A DNA stretch of 11,314 nt from an uncultured Eubacteriales bacterium (GTDB taxonomy: Bacteria; Bacillota; Clostridia; Oscillospirales; Oscillospiraceae): the NCBI GenBank assembly GCA_958427375.1, contig CAUABY010000046.1, forward strand, positions 1 to 11,314, given 5' to 3'. The translations under genes were made by a program, and so were the position numbers. The notes beneath the pieces are model-generated. The model saw nothing but the letters and a program-made list of their open reading frames with translations. It was not told the DNA's origin and searched no databases. Shown piece by piece: positions 1 to 6,093 of this stretch (its first letter is position 1; each line of letters begins with the position of its first letter).

Positions 1-12
1 CTCAAGCTCCCC

Positions 13-50
13 TGCTGCTCTGTTTTCTTTACATTGCAGCATAGTTTTTT
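13..50 (+). terminator. possible weak terminator of an upstream gene
   Basis: TGCTGC (13-18) can pair with GCAGCA (36-41) across a 17-nt loop, and a run of six T follows at 45-50. The shape is that of a Rho-independent terminator for a gene lying left of the window. The stem is only 6 bp and the loop is long, so this is a weak call. No coding frame is visible in 1-162. Confidence 0.25.
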
Positions 51-59
51 GACAGCCTC

Positions 60-78
60 AACCGAGCGAAGCTCGGTT
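60..78. repeat. perfect hairpin with GCGAAGC turn
   Basis: AACCGAGC (60-67) and GCTCGGTT (71-78) form a perfect 8-bp stem around a GAA loop. The central GCGAAGC is a notably stable mini-hairpin. No T-run follows, so it does not look like a terminator. The same GC-GAA-GC turn appears in the palindromic unit at 5913-5927, so this may be a remnant of the same intergenic repeat family (inference). Confidence 0.5.
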
Positions 79-82
79 CTTG

Positions 83-104
83 GATGCTACAAAGATGCTA
101 CAAA
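83..104. repeat. tandem 11-bp direct repeat
   Basis: GATGCTACAAA occurs twice back to back (83-93 and 94-104) in the leader upstream of the DNA translocase gene. It may be a slippage duplication or a pair of binding sites. Nothing in the sequence decides between these. Confidence 0.6.
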
Positions 105-107
105 AGC

Positions 108-136
108 TCTGATTAAAATTGAAGATTTTAATCAGA
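108..136 (+). promoter_or_regulatory. 12-bp AT-rich stem-loop before ftsK/spoIIIE
   Basis: TCTGATTAAAAT (108-119) and ATTTTAATCAGA (125-136) pair perfectly around a TGAAG loop. The stem ends 26 nt before the ATG and 9 nt before the first of two AAGGA Shine-Dalgarno motifs. It could protect the 5' end of the mRNA, tune translation, or be an operator. It lacks a following T-run, so termination is unlikely. Role unknown. Confidence 0.45.
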
Positions 137-162
137 AATGAGTATAAGGAAAGGATCCGTTC

Positions 163-2991
163 ATGGCACAAAGCAAATCAAGCGCCTCCAAGAAAGGCGC
201 GACAACGAAAAAAGCAACTACCAAGGCAAATACTAAGGCGGCCAAGGCCAAACCTGAAGAGCCAATCATCCCGCCCGCGCCACCCGCGCCACCAATCCGG
301 CGGGAGCTGAGCGCGATTGTCTGCCTTTTCCTCGCCGTCTTTCTCGTCATCAGCCACTTTAATTCTGACGGGAGGTTTATCGTCTTTTTCTCAAATCTGG
401 TAAAGGGCCTTCTGGGCTGGGGCTTTTGGGTGATGGTGCCGGCGCTTTTAATGTGCGCGGTCATCCTCGCTTTCCATAAGGGCCGCCCCGTTGCCCTGCG
501 CGTGACCTCGGCGCTTTTAATCCCGGTGCTCGTTGCCGCGCTCGGCAGTCTCTTCTTCTATGACCCGATTATCCCTGACCCTGAGCTTCAGGAGCAGGTG
601 GCGGAGCTGTTCACCACCGGGCAGGAGATGAAAAGCGGCGGTGTTGTCGGCGGGCTTATCGCCATCTGGCTCGGCAATGCTTTCAGCCTTTATGGCGCAA
701 TGCCTATACTCGCCGTCCTGCTTGTTTTCTTCTGCTTCAAGTGCTTTAATGGCAGCGTCATGGGCGCTATAAATAAGGCTAAGGAGCGCACAAGCGGCAA
801 GTATGACCCGGCGATGTACATTCAGAATGAAATCAAGTACGACAGCCCGAATGAGGCCGTGCCGGATGTTGTCCTGCCTGAGACGCAGCCCCGCGCCAGA
901 AAGAGCAAGGGCGCAAAGATTGAGCGCATCGAGCGCGAGGGCATGCCGCGCAGTACGAACGCCGCGGGCAAGGCTTCACCAGTTTCGCCCATAGATATCC
1001 CGCTCTACGATGATGACGATGAGGAGTTTCTCATCAGCGAGAGCAGCGCAACCCCGGCCTTTGACCTTCTGCGCGCGCATACGGGCGCGGACTCCAAGCC
1101 CAAGCGCCGCGGAGCGGCCATTATACAAGACCATGACTTCAACGCCGTCACAGCCCCCGTCGACGTGGACTGCTTTATGAACGACTTTGACCGCGCGTCA
1201 GCCAAAGCGGCGCGGGAGGAAGCGGTACAGCCGTCCAAGGCCGAGCAGGAGGCGCGCGCGGCGGGCGTGGATGTGGACGAGCTTCGCAATACCGTGGAGG
1301 AGATTATGCGCCCCGTGCCGCTCGTCACCGAGATAAACGACCCGCCCAAGAAAAAGAGCCGCCGCGCCGAGGTCGATGCCGAGGCCAAAAAGGTGGAGGC
1401 GGCCGTGTCCGCCGCCGCGGCGGCGGACAGCACCGGCTATGTGTTCCCGCCGATAGAGCTTCTGCGCGCGGGCAGCGCCGCCAGTGTGGACGCGCGCGAC
1501 GAGGTCAGGGTGAACAGAGAGCGGCTTGAGGGCGCTATCCGCAGCTTCGGCATCAATGCCGCCGTGGTTGATGTTACCCGCGGCCCCACGGTCACCCGCT
1601 TTGATATCGAGCTTGAGCAGGGCGTCAAGCTCGCCCGCGTAACCAATCTCGCAGGCGACCTCGCGCTTGCCCTCGGCGTTGTCAACGTGCGCATCGCACC
1701 CATCCCTAATAAGATTTCCACCGTCGGTATCGAGGTGCCGAATAAGATAGTCAGCACCGTTTACCTGCGCGATATCATCGACTCCGCCAAATTCAAAAAC
1801 GCCAAGTCCAAGCTCAGCTTCGCAATAGGCAAGGATATCGGCGGTGACTGTATCGTGGGCAATATCGCAAAGCTGCCGCATATGCTAATCGCGGGCACCA
1901 CGGGCTCTGGTAAGTCGGTGTGCATGAACTCGCTCATACTGAGCCTTTTGTATAAAGCGCGGCCGGATGAGGTGCGCCTTATCATGATAGACCCGAAAAT
2001 GGTCGAGCTCGGCGTATATAACGGCATCCCGCATCTCTATGTGCCCGTGGTCACAGACCCCAAAAAAGCCGCGGGCGCGCTGCAGTGGTCAGTTGTTGAG
2101 ATGCTAAAGCGCTACCGCCTCTTCTCCGAAATCGGTGTGCGCGACCTTGAAAATTATAATAAGCACTGCGAAGCCAGCGGCGAGCAGACTCTGCCGCGCG
2201 TCGTCATCGTCATAGACGAGCTTGCGGACTTGATGCTCGTCGCCTCCAAAGAGGTTGAGGAGAGCATCTGCCGCGTCGCCCAGATGGGGCGCGCTGCGGG
2301 TATGCACCTTGTCATCGCCACCCAGCGCCCTTCGGCGGACGTTATCACCGGTCTGATGAAGGCGAACATCCCCTCACGCATCGCTTTCGCCGTCTCCTCC
2401 TCGCTTGAAAGCCGCATCATCCTTGACCAGACCGGCGCCGAAAAGCTTGTCGGCATGGGCGATATGCTCTTCTCCCCGGTCGGCTGCGGCAAGCCCACGC
2501 GCATACAGGGCGCGTTCGTCTCCGACGAGGAGCGCGAGGACGTTATCCAGTTCATCAAGGAGAGCGCGGCTGCTCCCGTTGAGCAAAACAGTGAGATTGA
2601 GGACTTTATGAACAAGGCCGCCGAGGATAAAAACGGCGCGTCCGACAGCGGCAAGGCCGCCAAGGACGAGGCAATAGGCGGCGGATATGACGAGATGCTG
2701 CCGCAGGCGGTTGAAGCCATATTGGAGACAAAGTCCTGCTCGGTGTCCATGCTCCAGCGCCGCGTCAAGCTCGGCTATTCCCGCGCCGCGCGCATAGTTG
2801 ACCAGATGGAGGAGCTCGGTATCGTCGGCCCGTATGAGGGTGCGAAGCCGCGCAAGGTGCTTGTCGACCAGCAGGGCTGGCACAGCATACAGGTTCAGCT
2901 CGGCCTCGCGCAGGACGACGATTTGAGCCTTGCCGCCAGCATGAGCCACAGCGCGGACGCTTACGCCGCCTATGCGGACGACAAAATTTGA
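163..2991 (+). CDS. ftsK: DNA translocase FtsK/SpoIIIE
   Basis: This is a hexameric, ATP-driven, membrane-anchored DNA pump. It clears chromosomal DNA from the division septum, and in spore formers moves it into the forespore. Residues 1-30 are a Lys/Ala/Thr-rich basic head. About four hydrophobic segments follow (roughly 49-65, 83-104, 112-131, 158-195). A long charged, Ala-rich linker spans about 205-425, and the motor begins near Y426. Walker A is G578-S585 (GTTGSGKS) and Walker B ends in D685-E686 (VIVIDELADLM). The C-terminal winged-helix gamma domain (about 841-905) carries LQRRVKLGYSRAAR and EGAKPRKVLV, the DNA-orienting signature. At 942 residues it exceeds the usual Bacillus SpoIIIE size of about 790, mainly through the linker. 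The ATG is supported by tandem AAGGA motifs at 146-155. The gene ends in tandem stops TGA-TAG. The membrane head argues against the soluble paralogue SftA. Whether it acts as FtsK or SpoIIIE cannot be decided here. Confidence 0.96.
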   Translation: MAQSKSSASKKGATTKKATTKANTKAAKAKPEEPIIPPAPPAPPIRRELSAIVCLFLAVFLVISHFNSDGRFIVFFSNLVKGLLGWGFWVMVPALLMCAVILAFHKGRPVALRVTSALLIPVLVAALGSLFFYDPIIPDPELQEQVAELFTTGQEMKSGGVVGGLIAIWLGNAFSLYGAMPILAVLLVFFCFKCFNGSVMGAINKAKERTSGKYDPAMYIQNEIKYDSPNEAVPDVVLPETQPRARKSKGAKIERIEREGMPRSTNAAGKASPVSPIDIPLYDDDDEEFLISESSATPAFDLLRAHTGADSKPKRRGAAIIQDHDFNAVTAPVDVDCFMNDFDRASAKAAREEAVQPSKAEQEARAAGVDVDELRNTVEEIMRPVPLVTEINDPPKKKSRRAEVDAEAKKVEAAVSAAAAADSTGYVFPPIELLRAGSAASVDARDEVRVNRERLEGAIRSFGINAAVVDVTRGPTVTRFDIELEQGVKLARVTNLAGDLALALGVVNVRIAPIPNKISTVGIEVPNKIVSTVYLRDIIDSAKFKNAKSKLSFAIGKDIGGDCIVGNIAKLPHMLIAGTTGSGKSVCMNSLILSLLYKARPDEVRLIMIDPKMVELGVYNGIPHLYVPVVTDPKKAAGALQWSVVEMLKRYRLFSEIGVRDLENYNKHCEASGEQTLPRVVIVIDELADLMLVASKEVEESICRVAQMGRAAGMHLVIATQRPSADVITGLMKANIPSRIAFAVSSSLESRIILDQTGAEKLVGMGDMLFSPVGCGKPTRIQGAFVSDEEREDVIQFIKESAAAPVEQNSEIEDFMNKAAEDKNGASDSGKAAKDEAIGGGYDEMLPQAVEAILETKSCSVSMLQRRVKLGYSRAARIVDQMEELGIVGPYEGAKPRKVLVDQQGWHSIQVQLGLAQDDDLSLAASMSHSADAYAAYADDKI

Positions 2992-2995
2992 TAGT

Positions 2996-3012
2996 CCGCG
3001 CGCACTGCGCGG
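2996..3012. repeat. GC-rich hairpin after ftsK
   Basis: CCGCGC (2996-3001) and GCGCGG (3007-3012) pair around a 5-nt GCACT loop, 4 nt after the ftsK stop codon. No T-run follows. It may slow 3' exonucleases or act together with the palindrome at 3021-3044. Confidence 0.45.
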
Positions 3013-3020
3013 CACACATA

Positions 3021-3044
3021 AGGGCGCATCATATGATGCGCCCT
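3021..3044. terminator. 24-bp perfect palindrome between ftsK and mrnC
   Basis: AGGGCGCATCAT (3021-3032) is followed directly by its own reverse complement (3033-3044), giving a gapless 24-bp palindrome. As RNA it would fold into a stem of about 10 bp with a 4-nt loop. The following bases (CAGCTAAAAGG) are not T-rich in the + direction, so a canonical intrinsic terminator is not shown. It could be an mRNA processing or stabilising element, or a dimeric protein site. It lies just upstream of the mrnC ribosome binding site. Confidence 0.45.
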
Positions 3045-3066
3045 CAGCTAAAAGGAAAGAAAAAAT

Positions 3067-3465
3067 ATGGACTATTTTTCCCCGCAGATGAGCCTTAACG
3101 AGGTCAATTCAATAAGCATGCTCGGCCTTGCGCATATCGGTGACGGCGTGTATGAGCTGCTTGTGCGCACAATGCTCTGCGCGCAGGGTCACAGCGCGGT
3201 GCAGCAGCTGCATAAGCTGACTGTGGCAAAGGTCAACGCCCCGGCGCAGGCCGCGGCGGTCAAAAAGATTCTGCCAAGCCTTAATGATGAGGAGCTTGCG
3301 GTGTATAAACGCGGCAGAAATGCCAAGGTAAACTCCATCCCACAGAGAGCGAGCGAGACGGAGTATCACGCCGCCACGGGCTTGGAAGCGCTTTTCGGCT
3401 GGCTGTATCTTCGGGGCCGTCGCGAGAGAATATCAGAACTATTTGATATGATAATGGGGGAGTGA
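3067..3465 (+). CDS. mrnC: Mini-ribonuclease III
   Basis: Mini-III is a small dimeric RNase III-fold endonuclease that lacks the double-stranded-RNA-binding domain. In Bacillus it trims the double-stranded base of the 23S rRNA precursor. This 132-residue protein is the usual family length. It carries the signature LAHIGDGVYELLVR with the metal-binding D26, the basic KRGRNAK segment (81-87), and TGLEALFGWLYL with E107, the second acidic active-site position. The start is supported by an AAGGAAAG motif about 7 nt before the ATG. The gene ends TGA-GAC-TGA, directly before the ATG of rqcH, with 6 nt between the genes, which suggests coupled translation. In many Firmicutes mrnC follows cysS; here it follows a DNA translocase gene instead. 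Confidence 0.95.
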   Translation: MDYFSPQMSLNEVNSISMLGLAHIGDGVYELLVRTMLCAQGHSAVQQLHKLTVAKVNAPAQAAAVKKILPSLNDEELAVYKRGRNAKVNSIPQRASETEYHAATGLEALFGWLYLRGRRERISELFDMIMGE

Positions 3466-3471
3466 GACTGA
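3457..3471 (+). promoter_or_regulatory. rqcH ribosome binding site inside the mrnC end
   Basis: The purine-rich GGGGGAGTGAG overlaps the last codons and the stop of mrnC and lies just before the rqcH ATG at 3472. The ribosome terminating on mrnC therefore covers the rqcH start site, which supports translational coupling of the two genes. Confidence 0.6.
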
Positions 3472-5199
3472 ATGCCGCTTGACGCAGTCACAATAAGCGC
3501 CCTCACGCGCGAGCTTAAGGATAAGCTTGAGGGCGGCAGGATAGACAAGGTGCAGCAGCCGGAGCGGGATATGCTGCTCATCTCCCTGCGCGCCAAGGGG
3601 GAAAACCTGCGCCTGCTGCTATCGGCGGGCACGGGCACGGCGCGTGTCAATTTAACCGGCGCACTGCTTGAAAACCCGGCTGAGCCGCCAATGTTCTGTA
3701 TGCTCATGCGCAAGCACCTTGTCGGCGCGCGCATAATCTCCGTTGAACAGCCTGAGTATGAGCGCATGATAATCTTCACGCTCGATACGCATGACGAGCT
3801 CGGCATAAGCTCCGAGAAAAAGCTTGCGGTTGAGCTTATAGGCCGCAGCGCAAATGTTGCCCTCATCGGCGCGGACGGGCGCATAATAGACTGTATGCGC
3901 CGCATGGACTTTGCGGGTGACGCACTGCGCCGCATGCAGCCCGGCATGATTTACCGCCTGCCTCCAAAGCAGGATAAAGTCTCTTTCTTCGCGGCTGACA
4001 GCGCCGCGCGGCGCGCCATGATAGCAAAGGCAGACAGGGATACGCCGGTTGATAAATGGCTGATGGATAACTTTGCCGCCCTCTCGCCGCTCATCGCGCG
4101 TGAGCTTTCATATCGCTGCCGCGGTGACTATGACGCCCTGCCTGACGCGGCGGACGCCTTGGCCGATACCGTCGCCGCGGGCGAGCTTGAGCCATACATG
4201 ATAAGCATGGACGGCCAGCCCAGGGACTACTCCTTTATGGCAGTCTCCCAGTACGGACAGGCCGCAAGCCTGCGGCGCTTCGCGAGCTTTTCCGACATGC
4301 TCGATGAGTTCTACAGCGCCCGCGACCGCGTCCAGCAGCAGCGGCGGCGCAGCCACGAGCTGACTAAAACCGTGCGTACCCTGCGGGATAGACTTGCCCG
4401 CAAGCTCGCCAGCCAGCATGAGGAGCTAAAGCGCACTGAGGGCAGGGAAGAGGTGAGAAAGCAGGCCGAGCTTGTCACTGCGAATATCTACCGCCTCAAG
4501 CGCGGCGACAGCTTTTTAGAGTGCGAGGACTATTATGAGCCGGACTGCCCGCGGATAAAGATACCGCTCGACCGGCTGAAAACGCCGCAGCAGAATGCTG
4601 CCGCGCTCTATAAGGAGTATAATAAGCTCAAGGCCGCCGAGCAGCACTTGACAGTGCTCGTCGCGGTGGGTGAGCGTCAGCTTGACTATCTCAACAGTGT
4701 GCTTGACGAGCTTGAACGCGCCGAGAGCGAGAAAGACGTGTCCGATATCCGGCGAGAGCTTATAGCCACCGGCTACATCCGCCGCCCCAAGGGCGCGAAG
4801 CCTGAACGTGTCAAGCCGCAAAAGCCGCTCAGCTTCATGTCGGATGACGGGTTTGAAATCCTTGTTGGCCGCAGCAACGCGCAAAATGACGAGCTGACGA
4901 CGAAAATTGCCCGCCGCACTGACTATTGGCTGCACACGCAGAAAGTACACGGCAGCCACGTCATAATCCGCTGTGACGGGCTTGAACCGCCCCAGCGCAC
5001 GCTTGAGCAGGCCGCGTCGCTCGCCGCCAGCTATTCACAGGCGCGCGGCGGCGGGAAAATAGCGGTGGACTATACGATGCTTCGCAATGTGCGCAAGCCC
5101 TCCGGCGCGCTTCCGGGTAAGGTGGTGTATACGGAGTATAAAACGCTCATGGCCGAGGCCGATGAGGAGCTTGCGGCGCGCCTGAAAGAAAATAATTAA
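3472..5199 (+). CDS. rqcH: RqcH, NFACT-family ribosome quality control protein
   Basis: RqcH (formerly FbpA/YloA, homologue of eukaryotic Rqc2/NEMF) binds obstructed 50S subunits carrying peptidyl-tRNA. It recruits tRNA-Ala to add C-terminal alanine tails that mark the stalled peptide for proteolysis. The 575 residues match family length. An NFACT-N/HhH part covers about 1-270. Charged coiled-coil helices span about 277-440, including the Arg/Gln-rich QQQRRRSHELTKTVRTLRDR. The C-terminal NFACT-R domain (about 455-560) shows GRSNAQND and DYWLHTQKVHGSHVIIR. One notable change: the Asp-Arg pair needed for alanine tailing in B. subtilis (D97-R98) reads E97-R98 here, in PEYERMIIF. The gene follows mrnC after 6 nt and precedes a strong terminator. 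Older annotations call this family fibronectin-binding protein, which is misleading for an intracellular ribosome factor. Confidence 0.94.
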   Translation: MPLDAVTISALTRELKDKLEGGRIDKVQQPERDMLLISLRAKGENLRLLLSAGTGTARVNLTGALLENPAEPPMFCMLMRKHLVGARIISVEQPEYERMIIFTLDTHDELGISSEKKLAVELIGRSANVALIGADGRIIDCMRRMDFAGDALRRMQPGMIYRLPPKQDKVSFFAADSAARRAMIAKADRDTPVDKWLMDNFAALSPLIARELSYRCRGDYDALPDAADALADTVAAGELEPYMISMDGQPRDYSFMAVSQYGQAASLRRFASFSDMLDEFYSARDRVQQQRRRSHELTKTVRTLRDRLARKLASQHEELKRTEGREEVRKQAELVTANIYRLKRGDSFLECEDYYEPDCPRIKIPLDRLKTPQQNAAALYKEYNKLKAAEQHLTVLVAVGERQLDYLNSVLDELERAESEKDVSDIRRELIATGYIRRPKGAKPERVKPQKPLSFMSDDGFEILVGRSNAQNDELTTKIARRTDYWLHTQKVHGSHVIIRCDGLEPPQRTLEQAASLAASYSQARGGGKIAVDYTMLRNVRKPSGALPGKVVYTEYKTLMAEADEELAARLKENN

Positions 5200-5226
5200 A
5201 AAATTGATAGAATTGATAAAAAATAG

Positions 5227-5262
5227 CGCTAAGAGCAAAAAAATATGCTCTTAGCGTGTTAT
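5227..5262 (+). terminator. Rho-independent terminator after rqcH
   Basis: CGCTAAGAGCA (5227-5237) and TGCTCTTAGCG (5246-5256) form a perfect 11-bp stem with an A-rich 8-nt loop, followed by TGTTATTTTTC. It lies 27 nt after the rqcH stop and ends the mrnC-rqcH transcript. Because A-runs flank the left side, it could also work in the other direction. Confidence 0.85.
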
Positions 5263-5279
5263 TTTTCTTGCATTTTGCG

Positions 5280-5308
5280 TTGAAGTGTGATAACTTTAAA
5301 TTGATAAT
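5280..5308 (+). promoter_or_regulatory. candidate sigma-A promoter for the metalloregulator gene
   Basis: TTGAAG (5280-5285) and GATAAT (5303-5308) are separated by 17 bp. They match the -35 and -10 consensus at 5 of 6 positions or nearly so. They lie just after the rqcH terminator and about 25 bp before the ATG at 5334. I see no convincing MntR or DtxR operator palindrome overlapping it. Confidence 0.6.
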
Positions 5309-5333
5309 ATATGAAAGCTGGTGAACCTCCGTC

Positions 5334-5714
5334 ATGGTTATTCAGAAAGCGTCTGAGGACTATCTCGAAACTATGCTAATTATGCGCCAGCGCAACGGCT
5401 ATATCAGGTCGATAGATGTAGCGGCGCATCTCAACGTGACCAAACCCAGCGTGACCTATGCGACAAAGCGCCTCAAAGAAGGCGGGTACATCACCATGGA
5501 CAGGGACGGACTGATAACATTGACTCCCAGCGGCCTTAAAATTGCCGAGAGCATGTTAGAGCGCCACAAATCTATTTCCAAATTTCTCACCCTGCTTGGT
5601 GTTGACGAGGAGACAGCGGAAAACGATGCCTGCAAAGTCGAGCATGACCTCAGCGAAAAATCATACAACGCGATTTGCGAATACTTCAACAAGCAATTTG
5701 ATACACAGATGTAA
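5334..5714 (+). CDS. DtxR/MntR-family metal-dependent transcriptional regulator
   Basis: This is a dimeric repressor that binds DNA when loaded with Mn2+ or Fe2+, normally controlling metal transport genes. The N-terminal winged helix (about 5-70) contains the helix-turn-helix segment SIDVAAHLNVTKPSVTYATK. The dimerisation and metal domain (about 72-126) contains ERHKSISKFLTLLGVDEE and NDACKVEHDLSEKS. Aligned by eye to B. subtilis MntR, the ligands are D9 and E12 (MntR D8, E11), H78 (H77), E103 (E102) and H104 (H103). The position of MntR E99 is C100, as in the iron sensors DtxR/IdeR. There is no C-terminal SH3 domain, so it is MntR-sized. The Shine-Dalgarno site is weak (GGTGA at 5320-5324). 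No metal transporter gene is adjacent, so targets lie elsewhere. Metal specificity is uncertain. Confidence 0.88.
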   Translation: MVIQKASEDYLETMLIMRQRNGYIRSIDVAAHLNVTKPSVTYATKRLKEGGYITMDRDGLITLTPSGLKIAESMLERHKSISKFLTLLGVDEETAENDACKVEHDLSEKSYNAICEYFNKQFDTQM

Positions 5715-5766
5715 CAGCTAAAGCAAATAGCCAAAAAACAGCTAAAGCAAAATAACTAAAGCGAAA
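5715..5766. repeat. three short direct repeats after the regulator gene
   Basis: CAGCTAAAGCAAA is found at 5715-5727 and exactly again at 5739-5751. A diverged third copy (AACTAAAGCGAAA) is at 5754-5766. The spacing is 24 then 15 bp, in an A-rich stretch that begins immediately after the stop codon. Function unknown; too few and too irregular for a CRISPR array. Confidence 0.55.
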
Positions 5767-5768
5767 AT

Positions 5769-5803
5769 GCGAACGGCGCCGGACTTTCTCTGGCGCCGTT
5801 CGC
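5769..5803 (-). terminator. 12-bp stem-loop, likely terminator between convergent genes
   Basis: GCGAACGGCGCC (5769-5780) and GGCGCCGTTCGC (5792-5803) pair perfectly around an 11-nt loop. Read on the - strand it is followed by ATTTTCGCTTTAGTTATTTT, so it suits leftward transcription best. On the + strand the following bases (TGATATTG) are poor in T. It may still serve the regulator gene as a 3' stabiliser. Confidence 0.5.
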
Positions 5804-5830
5804 TGATATTGTCAAAGAACTCCATAGTGC

Positions 5831-5943
5831 CTCCCCTGAGTAAGACTGCGCCCGCAGGCGCGTTTCGGAGCGCAGCCGCCGCTTGCGGCGGCACTTAGCG
5901 CGGAGATGAGGTGTCAGCGAAGCTGACTGAGGGATTGTTGTCA
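5831..5943 (+). repeat. REP-like unit 1, carrying an insert
   Basis: The unit begins with CTCCCCTGAGTAAG (5831-5844), identical to unit 2 at 5967-5980. It resumes at GAGGTGTC (5908-5915), continues through a perfect GTCAGC-GAA-GCTGAC hairpin (5913-5927), and ends GACTGAGGGATTGTTG. The arm AGGGGAG that should close the first hairpin is separated or lost because of the intervening 5845-5907 segment. Confidence 0.6.
5845..5907. repeat. about 63-bp GC-rich hairpin insert within REP-like unit 1
   Basis: This segment is absent from unit 2 and splits unit 1 in its first hairpin. It contains GCCGCCGC-TT-GCGGCGGC (5875-5892), a perfect 8-bp stem, and GCGCC-CGCA-GGCGC (5848-5861). It looks like a second palindromic element nested in the first. 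Exact borders are uncertain by a few bases. Confidence 0.5.
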
Positions 5944-5964
5944 AAAGAAATTCGGAGTTTTAAA

Positions 5965-6020
5965 GGCTCCCCTGAGTAAGGGGAGGTGTCGCGGCAAAGC
6001 AGTGACTGAGGGGGTTGTTT
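5965..6020 (+). repeat. REP-like unit 2 (uninterrupted)
   Basis: CTCCCCT (5967-5973) and AGGGGAG (5979-5985) form a 7-bp hairpin with a GAGTA loop. GTGTC, an imperfect second hairpin around GCGGCAAAGC, and GTGACTGAGGGGGTTGTT follow. It is in the same orientation as unit 1 and serves as the intact reference for it. Confidence 0.65.
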
Positions 6021-6034
6021 TTACGTTAGTTTGA

Positions 6035-6093
6035 CGACAACCCTTCCATCAAAAATCTCCGATTTTTGCCATCTTCCCTTGCACAGGGAAGGC
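6035..6093 (-). repeat. REP-like unit 3 (inverted)
   Basis: Read on the + strand this is the reverse-complement layout of units 1 and 2. CGACAACCCTTCCATC comes first, then the hairpin CAAAAATC-TCC-GATTTTTG (6050-6068), then CTTCCCT-TGCAC-AGGGAAG (6073-6091). The ends match the inverted unit 2 (ACAACCC at one end, TCCCCTT..AGGGGAG at the other), but the central hairpin sequence is different. Confidence 0.5.

Noticed and set aside
49..77. Promoter with -35 TTGACA at 49-54 for ftsK
   Set aside because: The -35 match is perfect, but no -10-like hexamer lies 16-18 bp downstream; that place is the GC-rich hairpin.
132..464. - strand frame of 110 codons over the start of ftsK
   Set aside because: Antisense shadow of the ftsK membrane segments, without its own start signals.
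5286..5320. MntR or iron-box operator at the regulator promoter
   Set aside because: The AT-rich stretch around TTTAAA has no extended palindrome matching either known operator type closely enough.
5715..5803. CRISPR-like array
   Set aside because: Only two exact 13-bp repeats plus one diverged copy with unequal 2-12 bp spacers; no leader or cas genes.
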